Source: an uncultured Lachnospiraceae bacterium (GTDB lineage: Bacteria > Bacillota > Clostridia > Lachnospirales > Lachnospiraceae). From it: 64,000 bases of DNA. The stretch's first letter is position 1. Each line of letters opens with the position of its first letter. The stretch is taken from the NCBI GenBank assembly GCA_947564645.1, contig CANOCU010000005.1:42427-106426 (forward strand). The letters run 5' to 3'. This document shows, piece after piece, positions 35,698 through 44,777 of the stretch. Below the pieces are notes generated by a model. The model was not told the origin of the DNA. It made no database searches and was given only the letters and a program-made list of their open reading frames with translations. The position numbers were made by a program, and so were the translations under genes.

Positions 35698-37152
35698 TTA
35701 TTCCCCGACTGTACTGCTCAATGTATCACAAAAAGCCGTATACCATTTCTCAAAGGCTTCCTCCGTCACATAAGGACCGGCCGCCTCCTCCAGGCTCTTT
35801 CCTTCTGCCAGCGCTGCTTCCACAGACGCCCGATCTGCTGCCGCCTGATCTGCCAGATGATACTCCAACACCTTCCTGGCTGCAGAACCGTTCTCAAAAC
35901 TCTTGTTCGTGTACGGCGTCATATTTCCCATTTCCTCAAAAACAGTAGTCAGACAATCATAGGTCTTGGGCGCCACCTCCAGCTGATGATCCGCGATCAC
36001 CTGATCCAGCTTCTCTGCACTGTTGGCTTCCTTCGTCACCGGCAGATAACCGGAAACGCAGCCAAACTGCAGATTGTTCTCCGCCTCCGTAAACCATTTC
36101 AGAAATTCCACAGCCGCATACTCATGCTGCTCATCGGACTTGCTGACCACCATGCCGGCTCCCTGCTGTACGGCATAGTGCTCACCGCCCTCAAAGATCG
36201 GCGCCGTCATCACAATATACTCAATGGCATAGCTGCCCTCATCCAGTTCCACCTGATCCGGAAAATACATGGCCGACGTGGTGGAACCCGTATAAGCCAG
36301 AAGATCTCCCGTCTTTACATCATCCGAGCGGAAAGAACCATAGGCTCCGAAGTACCCTTTGACCATGGGTACATAATAATTCTCCCAGAGACGGTGCAGC
36401 TCTTCCTTCGGCGTATGTAAAGTCAGCTGTCCGTTATCCACCTGGAAGATCTCTACGCCAAGCTGCTGCATACCAATGATAAAATAATTCGCTACCGCAT
36501 CCCTGCCATAAAAAGCCATACCGTCATCAGCCACATCCGGTGTCTGGCTGTCTGTCCATTCATAGTACATCTGCGCAGTCTCCACCACGCCCTCAATCGT
36601 CTTAAGATCATCCAGGGACGCACCCGTTGCCGCCGCAAAAAGCTCCCAATCCGTCTTGTTGATCATCATGATCTCCGTGGATTTCGCCGTAGGGAAGATC
36701 CGCAGCGTACCGTCCGCGGCAATACGGCCTTCCTCGATATAGGAATCCATATATTTCTGCAGTTCTTCCTCCGTCAGATATTCCGACAGGTCGGCCAGCG
36801 CGCCCGCCTGCTCCACCTCATAGGCCGTATCCGCATAGGAGGAGAAGATATCCGGCATCTCGTCCGCTCCCACCTTACCGTTAATGGAGTCTCTGACCGC
36901 CGTCTCCAGATCGGGAACGGAGCCCTGGCTGTAGCTCTGGACATAGATTCCCTTCTCCCGGCCCACGGTGTCATTAAATTCCTCTACCAGTGCATCGAAC
37001 GCCGCCTGCTGCGATCCATTGTAATAATGCCATATCGTCAGAGACACCGGATCATCCGGATCCAGCGGGCTCTTGTTCCCGCAGCCCGTCAAAGAAGCCG
37101 CCAATATGCCGGCCATACAAAGCGGAGCCGTCAGTTTTCCTATATTTTTCAT
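35698..37152 (-). CDS. Extracellular solute-binding lipoprotein (sensor-associated)
   Basis: This 484-residue family-1 binding protein begins MKNIGKLTAPLCMAGILAAS with lipobox SLTGC. It contains VSLTIWHYYNGSQQAAFDALVEEFN near the mature N-terminus, which is typical of sugar-binding components. No permease or ATPase gene is adjacent. It lies 43 bases upstream of the hybrid kinase, so it may deliver ligand to that sensor rather than to a transporter. The long ORF starts at 37266, but only the ATG at 37152 gives a signal peptide at the terminus, with GGAAGG about 12 bases upstream. Confidence 0.87.
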   Translation of the reverse strand: MKNIGKLTAPLCMAGILAASLTGCGNKSPLDPDDPVSLTIWHYYNGSQQAAFDALVEEFNDTVGREKGIYVQSYSQGSVPDLETAVRDSINGKVGADEMPDIFSSYADTAYEVEQAGALADLSEYLTEEELQKYMDSYIEEGRIAADGTLRIFPTAKSTEIMMINKTDWELFAAATGASLDDLKTIEGVVETAQMYYEWTDSQTPDVADDGMAFYGRDAVANYFIIGMQQLGVEIFQVDNGQLTLHTPKEELHRLWENYYVPMVKGYFGAYGSFRSDDVKTGDLLAYTGSTTSAMYFPDQVELDEGSYAIEYIVMTAPIFEGGEHYAVQQGAGMVVSKSDEQHEYAAVEFLKWFTEAENNLQFGCVSGYLPVTKEANSAEKLDQVIADHQLEVAPKTYDCLTTVFEEMGNMTPYTNKSFENGSAARKVLEYHLADQAAADRASVEAALAEGKSLEEAAGPYVTEEAFEKWYTAFCDTLSSTVGE

Positions 37153-37329
37153 ATGTCGTTTATTCCTTCCACATTTGATCATGATACTGTTACTTATTCG
37201 TTCCATTGTAGCACACGCTCCCCCTCTTTTCAATAAAACTATCCCTTCTGTTTTACGTGAAAACACTGTAACGGCGCCAGTCCATCTTTCTATGGTCTGA
37301 CGCCTGCAAATTTAACATATTCGCTTCTT

Positions 37330-38247
37330 TTATTTCTCGTACAGCTGTCTGATATTCTCATCAGCCCAGATCACCCTGTTACGGCCCATTTTCTTCGCAT
37401 CATATAACATGGCATCCGCTATCTTCAGATAGAAATCATAGGACTTATCGATCTCGGGGACGATGGTGATACCGCCGATGCTGACCGTGACCCATTCAGA
37501 TACAGACGGATTGTGCGGAATATGAAGATCCTCCACCGCCTGTCGGATCGTCTTAATATACTCAAATACTTTCGCAGAGTCATCACCAAGCAGGATCGCC
37601 ACAAACTCCTCTCCCCCATAGCGCGCAAAGAAATCGGTGCTGCGATGCAGATAGGAGGCTACCGTTTTTGCCACGGATGCGATGACTTTATCCCCCGCCG
37701 GATGCCCGAAGGTATCATTGAACGATTTAAAATGGTCAATATCAAACATGCAGATGGAGAAAGGAATCCGCAGGCGGACCGCCTCCTGCCACTTCTCGGT
37801 GCTGTACTCGTCATGACGCCGCCTGTTGGCAACTCCGGTCATCTGGTCCGTTTTGGACTGCTGCTCAACCTGTCTGCGGTAATTATATAATTTGATATGG
37901 GTATCCACCCTTGCCTTGACGATCAACGGACTGAAAGGCTTGCTGATATAATCAACCGCACCCAGCGTAAGCCCGCGCTGCTCATGCTCGATATCCGAAA
38001 GCGCCGTGATCATGATCACGGGAACCGTTTTCGTATTATTCTCTTCCTGTAATATTTTCAGCAGGGTAAATCCATCCATTCCCGGCAGAACTACATCCAG
38101 CAGGATCAGAGAATAGTTGCCGGCGCGCGCCAGCTCAAATCCATCTTCCGCCGTCTGCACGATCGTGATCTCATACTCATCACTTAGTATATCTTTTAAC
38201 TGGTTTGATGAAAGAGGGCTGTCGTCGATGATCAATATCTTTTCCAT
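37330..38247 (-). CDS. Response-regulator diguanylate cyclase (REC-GGDEF)
   Basis: This 305-residue protein has a receiver domain (DDSPLSSNQLKDIL, phospho-acceptor in LILLDVVLPGMDG near residue 53) and a GGDEF domain with an intact RYGGEEF signature near 211. An RxxD (RSTD) I-site lies just before it. It should make c-di-GMP, with product inhibition, when phosphorylated. It is preceded by the tail of a chemotaxis-receptor gene 25 bases upstream and followed by the binding protein and hybrid kinase, forming a signalling cluster. Confidence 0.92.
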   Translation of the reverse strand: MEKILIIDDSPLSSNQLKDILSDEYEITIVQTAEDGFELARAGNYSLILLDVVLPGMDGFTLLKILQEENNTKTVPVIMITALSDIEHEQRGLTLGAVDYISKPFSPLIVKARVDTHIKLYNYRRQVEQQSKTDQMTGVANRRRHDEYSTEKWQEAVRLRIPFSICMFDIDHFKSFNDTFGHPAGDKVIASVAKTVASYLHRSTDFFARYGGEEFVAILLGDDSAKVFEYIKTIRQAVEDLHIPHNPSVSEWVTVSIGGITIVPEIDKSYDFYLKIADAMLYDAKKMGRNRVIWADENIRQLYEK

Positions 38248-38272
38248 AATTTGACCTATTCCTTTCCTTTGT

Positions 38273-38512
38273 TTATTCCAGTGTAAATCCGTTCACAATG
38301 TCTTCCAGACTGTCCGCCATCTCCCTGTTCTCCTCGGCCTGATCCTGGATCTCCATCGCGATACCTTCCGTACTCTCACTCTTTCTGACAATCTCATTGA
38401 TGGCAACGCTGTTCTGCCCGGAAATATTCCTGACATCCATCACATTGTCGAAGATTTGCGCGATCGACGCCTGGAGATCCCTGACAAATGCGCTCAGCTT
38501 CTCGATATCCTG
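38273..38512 (-). pseudogene. C-terminal fragment of a methyl-accepting chemotaxis protein
   Basis: Reading the minus strand gives about 79 residues in frame to a TAA. The sequence is helical and heptad-like (QDIEKLSAFVRDLQASIAQ, NISGQNSVAINEIVRKSEST, MADSLEDIVNGFTLE), which matches the far C-terminal end of an MCP signalling domain. There is no start codon or upstream MCP sequence: it is joined in frame, after a TAG codon, to the araB fragment. It is directly upstream of the diguanylate cyclase, its natural operon partner. It is probably a remnant left by deletion, though an assembly join is possible. Confidence 0.7.
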
Positions 38513-39127
38513 CTAATCGCTTACTTCCATGAAAGTATCGGCAGCTTCATATACATCCGGCGCTTTCCCGGCAATTTCCAGAAGCTTCGGCAGCATCCAC
38601 TCCGCATTCACCTTTCCGCCGCAGCGCATCAGGAAATTCTCCCTACGTTCCTGCGCAAGTGCGGTAATGCGATCCGCCTCCTCCTGCGCGCCATGGTGTT
38701 TCCACAGTTTCAGCTGTGCGTGGGGGTTCCCCCTGTATTGCTCCGTCTTACAAAGCGGTCTGCCGTCTCTATCTAACGGCAGAAAAGTGGAGGACGTGGC
38801 ATCGATCCCGATTCCGATCACATCTTCCGCCTGGCAGCCGGATCTCTCCATGACTTCTCTGATCGTGTGATACATGGCATTCACATAATCATCAATCTCC
38901 TGCAGCGCAAAATCTGCGGGTAATCTCAGGCCTTCACAGGAATGAGCGGTCATCTCCTTCGTCCCGCCTTCCGGCAGGCAGCTTAAGATCCCGTGCGGAT
39001 ATGGACAGACACTCTCAGCGATCACCCTGCCGCTTTCCGTGCAGACAAGCACCGCCCTCGCGGAAAGCGTGCCATAATCCAATCCGATCACATATTTGCC
39101 TGTTTGCACTTTGCAGATATCTTCCAT
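38513..39127 (-). pseudogene. araB: Truncated ribulokinase (N-terminal third)
   Basis: These 204 residues of an araB-type FGGY kinase (normal length about 550) start at the ATG at 39127 with GGAGG 6 bases upstream. Motifs are YVIGLDYGTLSARAVLV (phosphate-binding) and GIGIDATSSTFLPLDRDGRPL (FGGY signature region). Similarity continues to FMEVSD, where canonical enzymes continue with W, and then a TAG stop; the following codons belong to an MCP. The C-terminal ATP-binding half is missing, so it cannot be an active kinase. It follows araM, an arabinose-operon arrangement. Confidence 0.8.
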
Positions 39128-39232
39128 ACTTACCTCCATATCATCTCTGACACAAATACCCATGAAAAATACGGTGCAAGTATAAAGTCACCCCTGCATA
39201 TCTCAAACCGTGCCTGCGATACTGCACCGACA

Positions 39233-40609
39233 TTATGCAGATTCCCGGCAGTATTTCTCCACCAGCAGATCCGCCTCCTCGTCAAGTTTACCGATATCCC
39301 ACATCAACTGCAGGATGGTATACCGGTCACGCAGCTCCTTACCGTAACGTATACTATCAGATACATATTGACGCGGAATACCCACATCGGCCGGCACTTT
39401 GGCGGCTCCCATCTCTTCCAGTACACGGTAGATCTCATCGGCCTTTGGCGCCGTCCCGGCAAGCGCCCGGATCTCATCCCATCTGGCTTCGATGACCGAG
39501 AGACGTTTTAACAGGCCCTCGGGATCGTTCTTCTTTGATTTCTTCTCCAGCTCAATGATACCGTCCGCGCCGTCCCGGTAACAGCGGCGCATCTCCTCTT
39601 CCCAGGCCTGCGTCGTGAGACGATCAGCTATGCTCTCACGGATCGCAGCAAAATCCGGTTTCTCCATCTGCGCCAGCGCATTGTAAAGCTCCAACATCAG
39701 TACGGTACCGATTCCCACCTTCGTACCATGCAGTACAGCCGGAATCCCGTCAAAAAGGAACTGCATTTCCCAATAATGAGACTGGTGATGTTCCGCGCCG
39801 GAAGCCGGACGGGAATTGCCGGAGAAATCCATAGCGATACCGGAAAGCACAAGCGCTTCCGTCAACACCGAAACAGCCTTGTCATCATGCGATGCCAGCC
39901 CCTTCGTGCTCTCCATCGTCTGATCCACCGCCGTTCGCATGATACCGGCAATAATATCACAATAATATTCATCGTTTATGATATGGGAAAGCTTCCAGTC
40001 AAGAAGACAGTTATATTTGCCAAGAATATCCGCGGCGCCTGCCGCCAGCATCTTAAGAGGCGCTGCCGCCATGATCTCCGGATCGCAGATCAACGCCAGA
40101 GGCTCCTGCGTCGAAAAAGTAATCTTCATATTGTGAAAGATCAGAGGCGCCACACCGCTCACGAGTCCGTCCATGGAAGGAGCCGTCGCCACTAACAGAA
40201 AGGGTCTGCCGGTAATATAACTAAAATAACGGCCGAGGTCATTGATCGTACCGGTGCCGATCGAGATGATGATATCCGCATCCTTGTCATTGGCCATGGC
40301 GATACTGCCAAGTGCATTCTCATCCGCCGCCAGATCACTGTTTTCCGGACTCTTCAGCTTATGAGACGTGAAATCCACTCCTGCCTGCCGAAGCACTTCC
40401 TCCGTCCTGCAGCCCGCGATCTCGTGAGTATGAGTGTCAGAAATCAGATAGGGCCTGTTATAACCAAGCTTCGCCAGAAGTTCCGGCAGTTTCCTGATCG
40501 CACCCGGTTCAAAGATATAGTGTGCAAACAAAGATCTGTGCGTCCGTCCGCAGCTGCATTCGAAACTGCAGTTCAAATAAGGTTCGATTGATCTCGATTG
40601 ACCTGGCAT
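39233..40609 (-). CDS. araM: AraM/EgsA-type sn-glycerol-1-phosphate dehydrogenase
   Basis: This 458-residue iron-type dehydrogenase-fold protein resembles AraM/EgsA. It has an NAD-binding segment IIISIGTGTINDLGRYFSY, TAPSMDGLVSG and a metal site region with HHQSHYWEM and LHGTKVGIGT. AraM reduces dihydroxyacetone phosphate to glycerol-1-phosphate and is often encoded in arabinose operons. The N-terminus (about 30 residues with CSFECSCGRTH) is Cys-rich. The SD is GCGGGG before the ATG at 40609. It is followed by the araB fragment about 100 bases downstream. Confidence 0.88.
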   Translation of the reverse strand: MPGQSRSIEPYLNCSFECSCGRTHRSLFAHYIFEPGAIRKLPELLAKLGYNRPYLISDTHTHEIAGCRTEEVLRQAGVDFTSHKLKSPENSDLAADENALGSIAMANDKDADIIISIGTGTINDLGRYFSYITGRPFLLVATAPSMDGLVSGVAPLIFHNMKITFSTQEPLALICDPEIMAAAPLKMLAAGAADILGKYNCLLDWKLSHIINDEYYCDIIAGIMRTAVDQTMESTKGLASHDDKAVSVLTEALVLSGIAMDFSGNSRPASGAEHHQSHYWEMQFLFDGIPAVLHGTKVGIGTVLMLELYNALAQMEKPDFAAIRESIADRLTTQAWEEEMRRCYRDGADGIIELEKKSKKNDPEGLLKRLSVIEARWDEIRALAGTAPKADEIYRVLEEMGAAKVPADVGIPRQYVSDSIRYGKELRDRYTILQLMWDIGKLDEEADLLVEKYCRESA

Positions 40610-40644
40610 AATAGTTACCCCGCTTTCTTTGATGGCCTTATAAT

Positions 40645-40680
40645 AAAAAGCATTGAAAAATCCAATGCTTTCAATGCTTT
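40645..40680 (-). terminator. Terminator of tRNA-Arg
   Basis: On the minus strand AAAGCATTG pairs with CAATGCTTT around a loop, followed by TTATT, just after the tRNA 3' end at 40691. Confidence 0.7.
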
Positions 40681-40690
40681 CCGTTCTTAA

Positions 40691-40762
40691 CGTTCCCTGC
40701 GAGAATCGAACTCACAACTGGGGCTTAGGAGGCTCCTGTTATATCCATTTAACTAAGGGAAC
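40691..40762 (-). tRNA. tRNA-Arg (anticodon CCT)
   Basis: The 72-base cloverleaf on the minus strand has acceptor GTTCCCT/AGGGAAC with discriminator G, loop CTCCTAA with anticodon CCT (reads AGG), and a T arm with TTCGATT. The anticodon stem GGAGC/GCCCC has one mismatch (A-C). The CCA end is not encoded. Confidence 0.93.
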
Positions 40763-40812
40763 TATTTAAAGCGGCTGCACGATCAATGTGCTGCACCAAC
40801 TTTCCAACAACT

Positions 40813-40841
40813 ATTATACATAAATATTCCCAACTTTGCAA
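40813..40841 (-). promoter_or_regulatory. Promoter of tRNA-Arg
   Basis: On the minus strand -35 TTGCAA (40836-40841), a 17-base spacer and a perfect -10 TATAAT (40813-40818) lie about 50 bases upstream of the tRNA. Confidence 0.7.
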
Positions 40842-41726
40842 CTATGCAGTTGGATAATTTATAAATCCCTGCATCCAGATAACGCCTTTAAATCTTCTGC
40901 CTGCCTGCGGTTCTCCGAAAAGATCCTGCTTGTTGATACAGATATCGAATTCCAGGTCATTGCAGCTTAGATGCATGACATAGATTTCCTCTCCGGTGAC
41001 CTTATTCATTCTCAGGCTGACATCCAGAATCTCTCCCAGCACAGAATATTGATCGCACTCGACGCCATAAGGCATGAAATAGGTATCCACCAGACTGAAT
41101 ACATCTTCCGTCAGTATCTTTCTGGAAATGGATGTATAAGTATCCATATCTTCCAGCGTCAGGCTTTCAATAGCGCTCTCGTCGCCCTGTCTGGCGGCAG
41201 CGATCAGCTGATTCCTGTTTAAGGACGCCTTCTGGATCTTCTGCTTCTGTCTGTCATTCTTGCTGATGGGCAGAAGGATCCTGCCGCTTACAGACAGACC
41301 GGACAGGGTGAGCGTCGTTCCCCGGATCGGCAGCAGATTAGTGTGCTGCGCTTTCACATAAGGAACCATATTCTGCAGATAGAAGATCAGGCTCACGCCC
41401 ACTTTGATATCATCACAGATGCCTGCATAGGATTCCTTATCCGCATGACGTTCCACCGTAATATCTTCACAGGAACTGATTCCGCTTCCGCGCAGATAAG
41501 GATAGAAATAATCATACGTAAATCTGTCGTTTGCATCAAACTCTCCGCAGACGGCAATTCCCATATCCTTGGCAAAATCTTCACTAAATTCTGCAAGTAT
41601 GGTCTCTTCTCCGTTAGATGTATAGGCACGATGTGTCGCATTCAATATAATGTCTGTGATCAGCTTCTGTTGCTCGGTTCTGTCAGTCAATTTACCAAAT
41701 CCGATAGCCCGCATAAATTTATGCAA
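40842..41726 (-). CDS. DUF3881 family protein
   Basis: This 294-residue protein of the Lachnospiraceae-type DUF3881 family begins with HKFMRAIGFGKL after the initiator, and has EFDANDRFTYDYFYPYLRGSG-like and VGVSLIFYLQNMV stretches. There is no signal or membrane segment and the function is unknown. The longest ORF opens at 41771; GGGGAGG 8 bases upstream points to a TTG start at 41726, which also restores the family N-terminus. It lies downstream of serS, the usual position in this family. Confidence 0.83.
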   Translation of the reverse strand: MHKFMRAIGFGKLTDRTEQQKLITDIILNATHRAYTSNGEETILAEFSEDFAKDMGIAVCGEFDANDRFTYDYFYPYLRGSGISSCEDITVERHADKESYAGICDDIKVGVSLIFYLQNMVPYVKAQHTNLLPIRGTTLTLSGLSVSGRILLPISKNDRQKQKIQKASLNRNQLIAAARQGDESAIESLTLEDMDTYTSISRKILTEDVFSLVDTYFMPYGVECDQYSVLGEILDVSLRMNKVTGEEIYVMHLSCNDLEFDICINKQDLFGEPQAGRRFKGVIWMQGFINYPTA

Positions 41727-41828
41727 AAATTTCACCTCCCCTTCGTTTATTATAATACTTGATACAGGCATGTGTGCTTCTTAATATTTCCAAATCTTCC
41801 ATACCGTTATTAAATCGTTTTTCCTTTA

Positions 41829-41865
41829 CTATAGTTAACGACATTAGAAATTTCGTCTTCTATAG
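41829..41865 (-). repeat. Imperfect-hairpin element, copy A (serS/DUF3881 gap)
   Basis: On the minus strand the arms CTATAG-AA-GACGA and TCGTT-AA-CTATAG pair as 6 bp plus 5 bp with a 2x2 internal loop around an 11-base loop. It starts 1 base after the serS stop codon. It is the best-formed of four copies in the window. Confidence 0.75.
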
Positions 41866-43143
41866 TTACTTTAATTCAGTCGTACCTCCCATATAGGGAC
41901 GAAGCACTTCCGGAATCCGCACGGAACCGTCAGCCTGCAGATTGTTCTCCAGAAACGCGATCAGCATTCTCGGCGGCGCCACTACCGTATTATTCAGCGT
42001 ATGTGCAAAATACTTGCCGTCTTTGCCGTTTACACGGATCCGCAGTCTTCTGGCCTGGGCGTCTCCCAGATTAGAACAGCTGCCGACCTCGAAATACTTC
42101 TGCTGTCTGGGCGACCATGCTTCCACATCATAGGATTTCACTTTCAGATCGGCCAGATCACCGGAGCAGCATTCGATGGTCCTTACCGGAATATCCATCG
42201 TGCGGAACAGATCCACCGTATTCTGCCATAACCTGTCAAACCACATGGGAGATTCTTCCGGCTTACAGACGACGATCATCTCCTGCTTCTCGAACTGATG
42301 TATACGGTACACACCTCTCTCCTCTATGCCGTGCGCACCTTTTTCCTTACGGAAACAGGGAGAATAACTGGTCAAGGTGTGCGGCAGTTCTTCCTCCGGG
42401 ATGATCGTATCGATAAATTTACCGATCATGGAATGCTCCGAAGTACCGATCAGATACAGATCCTCTCCCTCAATCTTATACATCATGGCATCCATCTCGG
42501 CAAAACTCATGACACCGTCCACCACTGCGCTTCTGATCATAAAAGGCGGCACACAGTAAGTAAATCCTCTTCCGATCATGAAATCTCTCGCATAAGAGAT
42601 CACTGCAGAATGCAGTCTGGCAATATCACCCATCAGATAATAAAAGCCATTGCCTGCCACGCGTCCGGCAGCATCCATATCGATGCCATGAAATCTCTCC
42701 ATGATCTCTGTATGGTACGGAATCTCAAAATCCGGCACGACCGGTTCTCCGTACTTCTGAATCTCCACGTTCTCTGAATCATCCTTACCGATCGGGACCG
42801 TAGGATCGATCATGTTCGGAATCGTCATCATATTCTTCTTAATCTTTTCACGGAGCTCATTTTCTTTCTCTTCCAGCTCTGCGAGACGGGCAGCATTGGC
42901 AGCCACTTCCGCCTTCTTTGCCTCCGCTTCCTCTTTCCTGCCCTGACCCATCAGCGCACCGATCTCTTTGGAGATTTTATTTCTGTTGGCACGGATATGA
43001 TCTGCCTCCTGCTGTGCCTTCCTCACTTCCGCATCCAGTTCAATCACATCATCTACGAGAGGAAGTTTGCTGTCCTGAAATTTCTTCCTGATGTTTTCTT
43101 TTACCGCATCCGGATTCTCTCTTAAAAATTTGATATCTATCAT
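41866..43143 (-). CDS. serS: Seryl-tRNA synthetase
   Basis: This 425-residue class II synthetase has an N-terminal coiled-coil tRNA-binding arm (about residues 25-105, rich in Glu/Lys/Ala). The catalytic core shows motif 2 (FRKEKGAHGIEERGVYRIHQF) and motif 3 (GDAQARRLRIRV). It charges tRNA-Ser in the cytoplasm. AATGGAGG precedes the ATG at 43143. It is downstream of the parAB-DUF4446 block, as in many Clostridia. Hairpin copy A abuts its stop codon. Confidence 0.97.
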   Translation of the reverse strand: MIDIKFLRENPDAVKENIRKKFQDSKLPLVDDVIELDAEVRKAQQEADHIRANRNKISKEIGALMGQGRKEEAEAKKAEVAANAARLAELEEKENELREKIKKNMMTIPNMIDPTVPIGKDDSENVEIQKYGEPVVPDFEIPYHTEIMERFHGIDMDAAGRVAGNGFYYLMGDIARLHSAVISYARDFMIGRGFTYCVPPFMIRSAVVDGVMSFAEMDAMMYKIEGEDLYLIGTSEHSMIGKFIDTIIPEEELPHTLTSYSPCFRKEKGAHGIEERGVYRIHQFEKQEMIVVCKPEESPMWFDRLWQNTVDLFRTMDIPVRTIECCSGDLADLKVKSYDVEAWSPRQQKYFEVGSCSNLGDAQARRLRIRVNGKDGKYFAHTLNNTVVAPPRMLIAFLENNLQADGSVRIPEVLRPYMGGTTELK

Positions 43144-43279
43144 TTTGTGCCTCCATTCTGATCATGCAGTGATTCATGCTGCCGCTGCGGTACGAATCCT
43201 GCATAAAATATTTTCTGATAACATAATATAATAGTAGAATATGAGCATATATCCATGTTCTTATACTTCTTTCACCTTT

Positions 43280-43789
43280 TTATAGATCCATGGCAATATT
43301 CAAAGCTTCTCTCTCTTCATCGCCCAGTGAGATTTCACACATTCCATTCCTGATCTCTTTCGTATAAGAATAGCATCCTTCCGTGCTGTGAACCGAATTT
43401 AATATAAATCCGTTGTCATTTTCATCTAACAGCGCCAGTGAGAAACTTAGCTGTCCTCCCATCTGATTGAATGCATCATATTTTACAATACCGACTTTCT
43501 GAAAAGTACTTTGAAGTTTTTTATACAATGCCCGGATATCGCTTTTGTTTTTTTCTGCTGATGCTTTGATAAACTTGTTATCTTCATAGAGTCCAATGAT
43601 ATCTTTTTCCAGACTCTTGGCGTTTTTACCTGACATAAATTTCTTATACTTCTTTGACAGCTTATTCAATCTTACTGTCTGTACAATCACCAGTATGATC
43701 AATATAAAAATCGAGGCATATGCGGCAATAAACAGATAAGTCAGGTCAAAGCTGCCAAGTCCTGTTTGTTCCAGTAAATTATAATTCAT
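43280..43789 (-). CDS. DUF4446 family membrane protein
   Basis: This 169-residue protein has one N-terminal membrane helix (YLFIAAYASIFILIILVIVQTV), a charged coiled region and a C-terminal globular part (KYDAFNQMGGQLSFSLALLDENDNGFIL) characteristic of DUF4446. The family is a conserved neighbour of parB in Firmicutes and its function is unknown. AAAGG precedes the ATG. It lies about 70 bases downstream of parB on the same strand. Confidence 0.9.
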   Translation of the reverse strand: MNYNLLEQTGLGSFDLTYLFIAAYASIFILIILVIVQTVRLNKLSKKYKKFMSGKNAKSLEKDIIGLYEDNKFIKASAEKNKSDIRALYKKLQSTFQKVGIVKYDAFNQMGGQLSFSLALLDENDNGFILNSVHSTEGCYSYTKEIRNGMCEISLGDEEREALNIAMDL

Positions 43790-43856
43790 CTGCTTGTACC
43801 TTTCTTAAATCTTACAGTAGCGTAACGGTTTATTCTTTGGTCTCTCTGTTACAGAA

Positions 43857-44774
43857 TCAGGATTTTGACAACAATTCAATGATCCTATCCAGATCATCAT
43901 GATTATAGAACTCAATCTCGACCTTGCCGGCTCCGTTTCCCTTAGAAGAGATCACTACCTTCGTGCCAAGAGATTGTTTCAGCTTTTCCTCAATATCCTG
44001 ATAAATGATATCCAGGCTCTTATCTTCCTTATTCTCCTTCTTCGGCTTCTCCGGTTTGTTTAAATTCTTGACCAGCTTCTCCACATCGCGGACGCTCAAT
44101 TTCTCATCGAATATCTTCTGCGCGATCGTGTATTGTTCTTCCGGATCTTCAATGGAGATCAGTGCTCTTGCATGACCGGTGGATAACATATCATCTATGA
44201 TCATCTGCTGCACTTCGTCACACAATTTCAAGAGACGCATCGAATTGGTGACGGCAGTCCTGCTTTTGGATACCCTCTCCGCAACCTCATCCTGTTTCAA
44301 ATGAAACTCCGTCAGAAGCCTCTTATAAGCCTGTGCCTCTTCGATCGGATTCAGGTCCTCTCTCTGGATATTCTCGATCAGGGAAATTTCCACAATTTCC
44401 TGATCCGTATAATCACGGATGATAACCGGAACTTCCTTTAATCCGGCCAGCTTGGCAGCGCGCCAGCGACGCTCACCGGCTATGATCTCATAGTGGCTTT
44501 TTCGATCCTGTACAAGAATAGGCTGTAAAAGGCCAAACTGCTTGATGGAATCTGCCAGTTCCTGCAGCGCATCCTCATCAAAATTCTTTCTCGGCTGTTC
44601 TCTGTTGGGTTCCACCTGTGTGATCTTGACAACCGTTTCAGTCGCTTTACTGTCCTTTTGCGTTTGATTCAAACTTCCTTCTTTGTTGCTTTCAGTTTTC
44701 TTTTCCGGAGATGATCCCATAGGAATCAGGGAATCCAATCCTTTTCCTAAACCCCTTGATACTTTTGCCGCCAT
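43857..44774 (-). CDS. parB: Chromosome-partitioning protein ParB (Spo0J)
   Basis: This 305-residue CTPase clamp binds parS and spreads. It has the N-terminal ParA-stimulating segment (GLGKGLDSLIP), the ParB box with GERRWRAAKLAGL and ENIQREDLNPIEEA, a helix-turn-helix (KQDEVAERVSKSRTAVTNSMRLL) and a C-terminal dimerisation domain. It starts 3 bases after the parA stop. Three parS sites are upstream of parA, consistent with a functional partition locus. Confidence 0.97.
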   Translation of the reverse strand: MAAKVSRGLGKGLDSLIPMGSSPEKKTESNKEGSLNQTQKDSKATETVVKITQVEPNREQPRKNFDEDALQELADSIKQFGLLQPILVQDRKSHYEIIAGERRWRAAKLAGLKEVPVIIRDYTDQEIVEISLIENIQREDLNPIEEAQAYKRLLTEFHLKQDEVAERVSKSRTAVTNSMRLLKLCDEVQQMIIDDMLSTGHARALISIEDPEEQYTIAQKIFDEKLSVRDVEKLVKNLNKPEKPKKENKEDKSLDIIYQDIEEKLKQSLGTKVVISSKGNGAGKVEIEFYNHDDLDRIIELLSKS

Positions 44775-44777
44775 ACA

